This document shows positions 1 through 5,712 of a DNA stretch of 5,712 bases, in pieces. The stretch comes from Chloroflexota bacterium (GTDB lineage Bacteria > Chloroflexota > Anaerolineae > Promineifilales > Promineifilaceae). The position numbers and the translations under genes are program-made. Location of the stretch: assembly GCA_003519205.1 (NCBI GenBank), contig DOXE01000331.1, positions 849 to 6,560 of the forward strand. The letters run 5' to 3'. Within the stretch, counting starts at the first letter, position 1; each line of letters starts with the position of its first letter. Below the pieces are notes generated by a model. That model made no database searches and was not told the origin of the DNA. It worked only from the letters and a program-made list of their open reading frames with translations.

Positions 1-69
1 TCAATCATAAAATTCCGTCAGCTGGAAAATATATGGCGCAAGGGGCAGCCATTTAGCAAAATTCCATAG
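1..69 (+). CDS. 3' end of an unidentified upstream gene (partial)
   Basis: Frame 1 is open from the window edge to a TAG at 67-69 and encodes 22 residues, beginning SIIKFRQLENIW and ending RKGQPFSKIP. The mix of charged, aromatic and hydrophobic residues looks like a genuine protein C-terminus. The stop lies 8 bases before the next ATG, the usual spacing within an operon, and the AGG that could serve as ribosome binding site for that gene overlaps this stop. I do not recognise the family from so short a tail. A second frame (from base 3) is also open, to a TAG at 54-56, so the reading frame choice rests on composition and operon spacing only. Confidence 0.5.
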   Translation, partial: SIIKFRQLENIWRKGQPFSKIP

Positions 70-70
70 G
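68..70 (+). promoter_or_regulatory. Short Shine-Dalgarno of the mog gene
   Basis: The bases TAGG at 67-70 contain an AGG core 7 bases before the ATG at 78. It overlaps the stop codon of the upstream reading frame, so translation of the two is probably coupled. The match is short, but its position supports the ATG at 78 as the start. Confidence 0.45.
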
Positions 71-77
71 TCGAAAA

Positions 78-581
78 ATGCACGTAAGAGTTGGTATTTT
101 AACTGTGAGTGATAGGGCTGCCTCGGGCACATATGAGGATGAAAGCGGTCCCCTTATTTCAGGAATTATTAATCGGAGATCTGGCTGGAGAATATCTCGC
201 CAGGCTATTGTTCCAGACGAGATAGATGATATCGTAACAATTATCACGAGTTGGTGTCATGAAGGCCTAGACCTTATCTTAACGACCGGGGGAACAGGTT
301 TTGCACCGCGGGATGTGACACCAGAAGCAACGTTGAAAGTGATAGAGAAACTGACGCCGGGTATCTCTGAGGCTTTGCGACAGGAAAGCTTAAAGATCAC
401 CCCACATGCTATGTTATCTCGAGCAGTGGCAGGGATTAGACAAGGTACTTTGATAATCAACTTGCCAGGCAATCCGAAGGCTGTCAAAGAAAATCTGGAT
501 GTATTGATGCTTGTATTGCCACATGCTCTTGAACAACTTAAAGATGAAGGCGGCACAGAGACAACTCACCGGTTGGTTTAA
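78..581 (+). CDS. mog: Molybdopterin adenylyltransferase, MogA/MoaB family
   Basis: This is a 167-residue cytoplasmic protein of the MoaB/Mog fold. Family members bind molybdopterin and adenylylate it with MgATP, giving the MPT-AMP intermediate into which MoeA inserts molybdate. Visible motifs are the first strand GILTVSDRA (residues 6-14), the TTGGTG loop (69-74) followed by RDVTPEA (78-84), and the late NLPGNPKAVKENL stretch (128-140) that helps form the pterin site. By comparison with E. coli MogA, whose key acids are Asp49 and Asp82, the equivalents here are Asp47 in IVPDE and Asp79 in RDVTPEA. The length fits the short single-domain form; there is no MoeA-like fusion. The start at 78 places the conserved VRVGILTVSDRA right at the N-terminus, as is normal. 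The gene sits 3 bases before the rRNA methyltransferase gene. No other cofactor gene is visible here, so whether it acts as MogA or as the less specific MoaB cannot be decided from this window. Confidence 0.93.
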   Translation: MHVRVGILTVSDRAASGTYEDESGPLISGIINRRSGWRISRQAIVPDEIDDIVTIITSWCHEGLDLILTTGGTGFAPRDVTPEATLKVIEKLTPGISEALRQESLKITPHAMLSRAVAGIRQGTLIINLPGNPKAVKENLDVLMLVLPHALEQLKDEGGTETTHRLV

Positions 582-584
582 AGA

Positions 585-1793
585 ATGGATGGCCACGCAC
601 CTAGGTTGATATTAGATGAAGGGCGGGAAAAACCCATTCTTAACAAACATCCTTGGGTATTTTCGGGCGCCATCGCGAATATCTCAGGACCTGAGCCACA
701 ACCTGGGGATATCGTTGATATCCTTGACGCAAACCAAAATTGGCTAGCCCGTGGTTATTATAATCACTTATCCCAAATAAGGGTCCGGATCCTGACCTGG
801 GAAAAGAACGAAACCATCGACAATGCCTTTTGGCGGGGAAGATTGCTAGATGCGGCGAATAGGCGATCGCTGCTAAGACTCGAACCAGAAACCACTGCTT
901 ACCGGCTAGTCAACGCTGAAGCCGATTGTTTACCTGGCCTCGTCGTTGATAAATATGCGGATTATCTTGTTGTACAATGCCTCACTCTGGGCATAGACAA
1001 GAGGAAAGAGCAACTTGCTCAGCTATTGGTCGAATGTTTCAATCCCAAAGGAATTTTAGAGCGGTCAGATGTGGCTATTCGAAAAAAAGAAGGCCTTTCC
1101 CGAGTAGTCTCCATCCTGGCCGGCGAAGGACCCCCTCCAATACTACAAGTCCTTGAAAATGATATTAAAATGAATGCCGATCTTTACCAAGGGCATAAGA
1201 CTGGTCTGTACTTAGACCAACGAGATAACCGGCATACAATTTGTCAAACCGATCACGTGAAGGATCGCGAAGTGCTGAATGTGTTCGCTTACAATGGTGG
1301 CTTTACACTTTATGCAGCCCGCAACAACGCGGGACCGATAACAAACGTGGAAGGTTCGCGACAATTTATAAACCAAATTGAAGTGAATCTTCAGCTAAAT
1401 CTCTTGGACAGATCAGACGATAGTTACATATCAGGTGACGCCTTTCAAATTTTGCGGAAAATGCGTGATGAGAATCAGAAGTTCGACGTCATCATCCTCG
1501 ACCCCCCAAAATTTGCCCATCATAAGCGAGATATACCAGTTGCATGTCGTGGGTATAAAGATATCAATTTTCTGGCGTTAAAGCTCCTTCGTCCAAATGG
1601 TCTATTAGCGACCTTTTCTTGTTCAGGAATTATCAGCCAAGAGCTATTCCAGAAAGTATTACACGGGGCAGCATTGGATGCTGGTCGAAATGTACAAATC
1701 ATTCGTAATCTTGGCCAAGCCAGCGATCATCCTGTTTTGGTATCATTTCCGGAGTCCTTTTATCTGAAAGGCTTCCTGTGTCGCGTAGATTGA
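585..1793 (+). CDS. rlmI: 23S rRNA m5C methyltransferase, RlmI-like (class I SAM-dependent)
   Basis: This 402-residue protein is close to the length of E. coli RlmI, which methylates C1962 of 23S rRNA. Domains in order are an N-terminal PUA RNA-binding domain (about residues 4-80, with the HPWVFSGAI motif), a short central RlmI-type domain, and a C-terminal Rossmann methyltransferase domain (about 190-402). Visible motifs are GHKTGLYLDQRDNR (203-216), the SAM-binding VLNVFAYNGGFTLYAA (230-245), acidic Glu256 where SAM ribose is usually held (Asp is commoner), and DPPKFA starting at 306. TFSCSG (343-348) contains Cys346, the expected catalytic cysteine. The C-terminal DAGR ... DHPV ... YLKGF series strongly resembles E. 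coli RlmI as I recall it. The ATG lies 3 bases after the mog stop with no clear Shine-Dalgarno, so translation is probably coupled. The start is supported because the PUA domain begins almost immediately. The family is secure; the exact target base is inferred from homology. Confidence 0.92.
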   Translation: MDGHAPRLILDEGREKPILNKHPWVFSGAIANISGPEPQPGDIVDILDANQNWLARGYYNHLSQIRVRILTWEKNETIDNAFWRGRLLDAANRRSLLRLEPETTAYRLVNAEADCLPGLVVDKYADYLVVQCLTLGIDKRKEQLAQLLVECFNPKGILERSDVAIRKKEGLSRVVSILAGEGPPPILQVLENDIKMNADLYQGHKTGLYLDQRDNRHTICQTDHVKDREVLNVFAYNGGFTLYAARNNAGPITNVEGSRQFINQIEVNLQLNLLDRSDDSYISGDAFQILRKMRDENQKFDVIILDPPKFAHHKRDIPVACRGYKDINFLALKLLRPNGLLATFSCSGIISQELFQKVLHGAALDAGRNVQIIRNLGQASDHPVLVSFPESFYLKGFLCRVD

Positions 1794-1828
1794 CCATCCA
1801 CCGGTATTATCAACCAGGGTTAAGAATT

Positions 1829-1842
1829 ATTCGATATTCGAT
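1829..1842. repeat. Tandem heptamer ATTCGAT x2 upstream of the smc promoter
   Basis: Two perfect adjacent copies of ATTCGAT lie in the gap between rlmI and smc, ending 20 bases before the putative -35 box. A direct repeat here could be an operator, or part of an AT-rich upstream promoter element, but two short copies can also arise by chance. I see no terminator hairpin of useful strength after rlmI in this gap. Confidence 0.35.
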
Positions 1843-1862
1843 TCAAATGAAACGCCCATCAC

Positions 1863-1891
1863 TTGTCAAGAAGCTATCTAAACACTATACT
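1863..1891 (+). promoter_or_regulatory. Sigma-70-type promoter of smc
   Basis: TTGTCA at 1863-1868 (5 of 6 to TTGACA) and TATACT at 1886-1891 (5 of 6 to TATAAT) are separated by exactly 17 bases, the optimal spacing. Transcription would be expected to start near 1897-1900, only a few bases before the ATG at 1903. This is the best promoter-like match I noticed in the non-coding parts of the window. It is inferred from sequence only, and the housekeeping sigma preference of the host is assumed. Confidence 0.65.
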
Positions 1892-1902
1892 GCCCGCCGC
1901 CA

Positions 1903-4900
1903 ATGAGATTAAAGCGATTATCTTTACATGGCTATAAGACTTTTGCCAGCAGGACTACATTTGAATTTAACGAAGGAATAACGGCCATCGTGGGTCCAAA
2001 TGGCAGCGGCAAAAGCAATATTGCCGATGCCATTCGTTGGGTATTGGGGGAACAAAGCTTCAGCACCTTGCGTGGCAAGCGGACAGCCGACATGATTTTT
2101 GCTGGCAGCCAGCAAAGGTCCAGAGCAGGGATGGCCCAGGCAATTCTGACTCTAGACAACAGTGGCGGCTGGTTACCCATCGATTACAGCGAAATCGAAA
2201 TCGGACGCCGGGCTTACCGATCTGGTGAAAATGAATATTTATTGAACGGACAAAAAGTCCGCCTCAAAGACGTCAACGAATTATTGGGTAGCAGCGGGCT
2301 TGCCCAACGAACCTATACCATCATCGGACAAGGCTTGGTCGATCAAGCCTTGTCGTTACGGGCTGATGAGCGACGGCTGCTATTTGAAGAGGCGGCCGGC
2401 GTTAGCCACTACAAGATGCGACGGGCAGAAACGCTACGTCGATTAGAGGAAACTAGCCATAATCTGGAGCGAATACACGATATCCTAACAGAAATTCAAC
2501 CACGCCTAAGCAACCTGAAACGCCAGGCAAATCGGGCTAAGAACTACGAACAAGTAGCGGCCGATTTGAAACATCATCTTCGAATCTTGTATGGATATAA
2601 GTGGGAACAAGCCAAGAAAAAAATTCATCAAAATCGATACGATAGCGAACAAGCAAAGCAAGAATCGGAGAATGTCCATCAAGAATTATTAACAGTTCAA
2701 AATGACTTACAGAAAAAACGGCAGCTTGTTAATGAAATCCAAAGAGAAGTACAGGAATTTGAAAGAAAACGCGACTTATTGCGCAGGGATTTAGAGGATT
2801 GCCGCCGCGAAGTTGCTGTTTTACGGGAAAGAAAATCAGCACTCGAGCAGCAGTTGGAGATATTAGACGAAGAAATTCCTCTACTTCTAGAGCAAAAAAG
2901 AGGTGGGCGCCAGGAACTCGATCTGGCAGTTAGTGACCTTCGAATTGCTCAAGATGAGGTCGATAAAAATCAGGGATTATTAAGCCAATACCACGAATCG
3001 ATAAGAGAAACCCAAGCTCAGATAGATCAAAGGAAAAATGAGGTCGCTGAGATTGAATCCGCAATAGCCCACCTTAAGAAAAATATAGCGCAAACAGAAG
3101 GCCAGATCAGCCAACTTAAATTACGATGGCAAGAAACAAAGTCAGATCAATCAAATGAATCTGACCTAGCTCGGGTTGAAGAAGAGATAGAAGATCACAA
3201 AATTGAACACGCCAAAATAACCGCTGTCTTGGAGAAATTAGAACTCGAAAGGAATGTTTTACGAGAACGGCGGTCGCAACTTCTTACTAATCTTAATCAA
3301 TATCGGTCTGAAGGGGACAGAAAAGATCTGGAAGTGACCAAACTTCGTGATGATACATCTGCCTTGCAAGCTCGGTGTGAGCTTTTAGCCCAATTATTGC
3401 AAAAAAATGCACCGTTAACTGATGAGCTGGTCGATTTAGTTCGTTTCATCGATGAAATTCGGATCCCAAAGACTTATCGTCAGGCTTTTGAGGCTGCTCT
3501 AGACCAAAAGCTTTCGACTTATCTCGTTCCCAATGAAGCCTCATTATGGATTCTTTTTGATAAAAATCCCGAACTTCGTCTTTTTTCAGCGGTGAATAAT
3601 CAAACGACGGTTCCTGATCGGTTGCCAACTCCTGATCACCCGATGGTAGTTGATTGGGCTGAAAACCTGCTAGATAGCGAAAGTAAGTTTGACGATCTTG
3701 GACGATTACTGCTTAGGCAAATACTGATAGTGAAGGATCGTAATGCCGTATACGATGTGGCCAGGTCACTCCCGGCTGGTGCCTTGGTAGTATCGCCTGA
3801 TGGCTTAGTTGGACATTCAGGTGGCTTGTTTGAATCTGTCCCGGAGACTTCCCGAATAAAAGTGCTGTCACAGGAAAGTGAGTGGAGAGGTGCAGTAGCT
3901 GAGCTTGAGGTTAAGCAGAAAAGGTTAAACTCCTCGACCCAAAGTTTAGAAAGCCTTCATCATCAAATATCGGCCATCCAGGCTACAATAGATGAAACCG
4001 ATGCCCAGGAAGAAGAATGCCTCCACCAATTGCAGCAACAAACAACATATTTAAATGACGCCCAGCACGCTCTTGAATTAGCCCTTCAAAAGCGAGACCT
4101 ATTAATAGATTTAAGGCAATCAAGCCAGTCTGAACAGGAAAGGCTGTTGAAACAGATCGACAGGTTGGAAAATAGTGTAATAGAAGACGAAATCCAATTA
4201 GAGAAGTTACAGGTCAAACTAGAACAAGATCGCCAACATCTTTTATCGTTGCCTGTTAATGAAACAGATAACCAAGCCCACCAACTACAACAACAAATTG
4301 ATACATCGACCACGATTCTCGCCGGTCGCCAAGCCGTCATCGATAGTCGCAGTACAACTTTAGCTCAAATTGACGACTTACTTAATCGGCGAATGGCCAG
4401 GCAACAAGATCTTCAAACTCAACTTGATGAGCTTGGTTTGGAGCAACGTGAAGACGAATTACTAAAACTCCAATCCGATATGGATGAAGTTCGGGTATTG
4501 CTTCGGCCGGTAAACGAAAATTTAGCTAATAGCAGGCAGCAGTTGATAACCTTGGAAGATCGTTTAGATCGACTTCAGAGAGTAAGCCATGAATATGAAA
4601 CGCGTTATACAGAGGCTAGAATTGGGCTAAGCCAGGCGGAGAATCAGATGGAAGCCCTGCGAGATCGAATTATTACCGATCTTGGCTTGGTCGATTTAGG
4701 TTATGACCACGAACTTCCCAGCCAATCACCTTTACCAATCGCCGAAGTCGTCGAAAAATTACCCGAAATAAAAGAACTTCCCGATGATATTGTAGAAACA
4801 ATCCAGCGTTATCGTGGTCAATTAACCAGAATGGGCGGCTTCAATCCAGATGCTACCGTCGAATACGAGGAAACAAAACAACGGTATGAGTACCTGGTTA

Positions 4901-5460
4901 AACAGATCGACGATCTAACGAATACGCAACAAAAACTTCGAGATATTGTAGATGATCTGGATATACAAACATCTAGAGCTTTCGCTGAAACAGTAGAAAA
5001 GGTAGACAAAGCTTTTGGCGATGTTTTTAAGCGGCTCTTCGGCGGTGGATCAGCTCAACTTGTATTGACCGATCCAGATGAATTAACTTTGAGTGGGGTT
5101 GATATCGTCGCCAGATTACCTAGACGTAGAGAGCAGGGTCTTGCACTCTTGTCTGGCGGGGAACGATCTTTAACGGCGGCAGCGCTGATCTTTGCCCTTC
5201 TGAAAGTCTCCCCCACCCCTTTTTGCGTTTTGGATGAGGTTGATGCAATGCTTGATGAAGCCAATGTTAATCGATTCAGGGATATTCTAACAGAACTAAG
5301 CCACCAAACTCAGTTTATCTTGATTACCCATAATCGAGGGACTGTTCAGGTTGCAGAAAGTGTCTATGGCGTTAGCATGGGTGCTGATAGCGTCAGCCAG
5401 GTCGTTTCGATAAGACCTGTTGACTACGTCAACGAATTCGAAGAAGCGAGCATAGTTTAA
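1903..5460 (+). CDS. smc: Chromosome segregation protein SMC
   Basis: This is a complete 1185-residue SMC ATPase, the usual bacterial length. SMC dimers work with ScpA and ScpB in the cytoplasm to organise and separate replicated chromosomes. The N-terminal head (about 1-165) has the start MRLKRLSLHGYKTFA, Walker A GPNGSGKS (31-38), the arginine-loop motif TLRGKR (55-60) and the Q-loop region IIGQG followed by RRLLFEEAAGVSHYK. Two long coiled-coil arms rich in Glu, Gln, Leu and Arg (about 170-500 and 650-1010) flank a hinge (about 505-646). The C-terminal head has signature LSGGERS (1083-1089), Walker B FCVLDEVD (1107-1114) with catalytic Glu1112, and the switch histidine His1143 in ITHNR. 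All ATPase residues are present. The ATG is fixed by the family's conserved N-terminus, although no Shine-Dalgarno precedes it. The hinge is unusual (see findings). The head sequences favour SMC over Rad50, RecN or MukB. Neither scpA, scpB nor ftsY is nearby. Confidence 0.96.
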   Translation: MRLKRLSLHGYKTFASRTTFEFNEGITAIVGPNGSGKSNIADAIRWVLGEQSFSTLRGKRTADMIFAGSQQRSRAGMAQAILTLDNSGGWLPIDYSEIEIGRRAYRSGENEYLLNGQKVRLKDVNELLGSSGLAQRTYTIIGQGLVDQALSLRADERRLLFEEAAGVSHYKMRRAETLRRLEETSHNLERIHDILTEIQPRLSNLKRQANRAKNYEQVAADLKHHLRILYGYKWEQAKKKIHQNRYDSEQAKQESENVHQELLTVQNDLQKKRQLVNEIQREVQEFERKRDLLRRDLEDCRREVAVLRERKSALEQQLEILDEEIPLLLEQKRGGRQELDLAVSDLRIAQDEVDKNQGLLSQYHESIRETQAQIDQRKNEVAEIESAIAHLKKNIAQTEGQISQLKLRWQETKSDQSNESDLARVEEEIEDHKIEHAKITAVLEKLELERNVLRERRSQLLTNLNQYRSEGDRKDLEVTKLRDDTSALQARCELLAQLLQKNAPLTDELVDLVRFIDEIRIPKTYRQAFEAALDQKLSTYLVPNEASLWILFDKNPELRLFSAVNNQTTVPDRLPTPDHPMVVDWAENLLDSESKFDDLGRLLLRQILIVKDRNAVYDVARSLPAGALVVSPDGLVGHSGGLFESVPETSRIKVLSQESEWRGAVAELEVKQKRLNSSTQSLESLHHQISAIQATIDETDAQEEECLHQLQQQTTYLNDAQHALELALQKRDLLIDLRQSSQSEQERLLKQIDRLENSVIEDEIQLEKLQVKLEQDRQHLLSLPVNETDNQAHQLQQQIDTSTTILAGRQAVIDSRSTTLAQIDDLLNRRMARQQDLQTQLDELGLEQREDELLKLQSDMDEVRVLLRPVNENLANSRQQLITLEDRLDRLQRVSHEYETRYTEARIGLSQAENQMEALRDRIITDLGLVDLGYDHELPSQSPLPIAEVVEKLPEIKELPDDIVETIQRYRGQLTRMGGFNPDATVEYEETKQRYEYLVKQIDDLTNTQQKLRDIVDDLDIQTSRAFAETVEKVDKAFGDVFKRLFGGGSAQLVLTDPDELTLSGVDIVARLPRRREQGLALLSGGERSLTAAALIFALLKVSPTPFCVLDEVDAMLDEANVNRFRDILTELSHQTQFILITHNRGTVQVAESVYGVSMGADSVSQVVSIRPVDYVNEFEEASIV
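3409..3846 (+). other. SMC hinge domain (divergent)
   Basis: Residues about 503-648 of SMC break the coiled-coil pattern and form the globular hinge through which two SMC subunits dimerise. Recognisable hinge landmarks are IRIPKTYRQAFEAALDQKL (a match to the family's V-P-x-x-Y-x-x-A-I-E-x-A-L-G), the second-half element LLRQILIVKDRNAVYDVA, and VSPDGLVGHSGGLFES near the end. The usual leading G-V-V-G, the G-R-A-T-F-L-P segment, the G-x-x-G-x-A-x-D-L-V element and the final T-G-G are not seen. The frame is continuous, so this is divergence and not a frameshift. Confidence 0.75.
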
Positions 5461-5492
5461 AAAAGCCGGATTTCGTCATTGAAATCCGGCTT
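5459..5492 (-). terminator. Intrinsic terminator hairpin between convergent genes
   Basis: A perfect 12-bp inverted repeat (AAGCCGGATTTC at 5463-5474, GAAATCCGGCTT at 5481-5492) has a 6-base loop. Read on the - strand, the stem leads into a run of six U (opposite A at 5459-5464), a classic intrinsic terminator for the - strand gene that stops at 5530-5532. On the + strand the same stem begins 3 bases after the smc stop but is followed by TTCCAC and not a T-run. It may therefore end smc transcripts less efficiently or protect their 3' end. Confidence 0.85.
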
Positions 5493-5529
5493 CCACGAAC
5501 CAACCTTCCATTATTATCAGAAAATTCGG

Positions 5530-5712
5530 CTATTCTTGAATATCTTCTGCTGGTGTCTCGCTAATATCCGGCAGAACTATCGTTGGTGTCGCCGGACCAG
5601 GGGTTGGCGGTAACAAGAAGCGCCGGTTCAGGATCGGCCGGCTCGGCACATTTGCCCGCCATCTCTCATAGGTTTCGACCCCAGATAAACGTTGTTCTTC
5701 CAACCAAGATGC
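5530..5712 (-). CDS. C-terminal end of a putative peptidyl-prolyl isomerase/foldase (partial)
   Basis: The - strand is open from the right edge to a TAG at 5532-5530, giving the last 60 residues of a protein whose start lies outside the window. It begins ASWLEEQRLSGVETYERW, continues RANVPSRP, and ends in a Pro/Thr-rich tail (LLPPTPGPATPTIVLP) and an acidic end (ETPAEDIQE). A W-L-x-E-Q-R followed by Y-x-x-W-R-x-x-V-P resembles the extreme C-terminus of SurA/PrsA-like peptidyl-prolyl isomerases as I recall them from Chloroflexota, where the preceding domain is a rotamase acting outside the membrane. The catalytic domain and any signal peptide are not in view, so the product is tentative. That it is coding is better supported: the frame is open throughout, composition is protein-like, and the terminator sits 37 bases beyond its stop. 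Confidence 0.6.
   Translation of the reverse strand, partial: ASWLEEQRLSGVETYERWRANVPSRPILNRRFLLPPTPGPATPTIVLPDISETPAEDIQE

Noticed and set aside
3..56. A second open frame at the left edge, ending in TAG at 54-56
   Set aside because: It is short, its composition is less protein-like than the frame ending at 69, and its distance to the next gene is longer. I kept frame 1 but with limited confidence.
257..556. A 99-codon open frame on the - strand inside mog
   Set aside because: It lies fully inside a gene whose + strand protein has all family motifs. The translated product is rich in Ser and Cys with no recognisable motif, which fits a shadow frame.
1794..1862. A terminator for rlmI or a small gene in the gap before smc
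   Set aside because: The only inverted repeats are very short (for example ACCGGT at 1800-1805) with no T-run, and no start codon with a ribosome binding site opens a credible frame.
1932..2228. Open frames on both strands overlapping the start of smc
   Set aside because: They overlap the Walker A region of smc, have no ribosome binding site and no recognisable motif, and are best explained as by-products of smc codon use.
3409..3846. Frameshift or deletion as the cause of the odd SMC hinge
   Set aside because: The frame stays open through the hinge, recognisable hinge landmarks appear on both sides of the divergent parts, and the second coiled coil and C-terminal head follow in the same frame.
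1..5712. Defence system, mobile element or CRISPR array
   Set aside because: SMC-like ATPases occur in defence systems such as Wadjet, but this one is a full-length canonical chromosomal SMC with no JetA/B/D partners. No repeat-spacer pattern, integrase, transposase or terminal repeats are visible.

Overview
This looks like an ordinary bacterial chromosomal housekeeping segment. It holds three complete genes on the + strand, the last codons of what is probably a fourth gene at the left edge, and the 3' end of a convergent - strand gene at the right edge. There are no mobile elements, CRISPR arrays, RNA genes or phage-like features. I did not find a new multi-gene system. The points of interest are at the level of expression signals and domain variation. 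The style of the SMC protein and of the right-edge protein tail (W-L-x-E-Q-R ... Y-x-x-W-R-x-x-V-P) reminds me of Chloroflexota, from an Anaerolineae-like or uncultured lineage. That placement is an inference and has not been checked by any search.

Layout, left to right. Positions 1-69 are the probable C-terminal tail of an unidentified gene. Eight bases later begins a MogA/MoaB-type molybdopterin adenylyltransferase (78-581). Three bases after its stop begins an RlmI-like 23S rRNA m5C methyltransferase (585-1793). The close spacing suggests these three are one transcription unit. A 109-bp gap (1794-1902) carries a near-consensus sigma-70-type promoter so close to the next ATG that the mRNA should be leaderless or nearly so. 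It drives a complete 1185-residue chromosome segregation SMC protein (1903-5460). A strong 12-bp hairpin follows (5463-5492), with a U-run only when read on the - strand. Then comes the 3' end of a - strand gene (5530-5712), tentatively a peptidyl-prolyl isomerase/foldase.

Functionally the genes are unrelated: molybdenum cofactor assembly, ribosome modification, chromosome organisation and (tentatively) protein folding outside the cytoplasm. The mog and rlmI genes are probably co-transcribed through simple proximity. The smc gene has its own promoter and shares a terminator region with the convergent gene. All key catalytic motifs I could check in Mog, RlmI and SMC are present. The main departure from family norms is the SMC hinge, which lacks several of the glycine-rich motifs usual in bacterial SMC.
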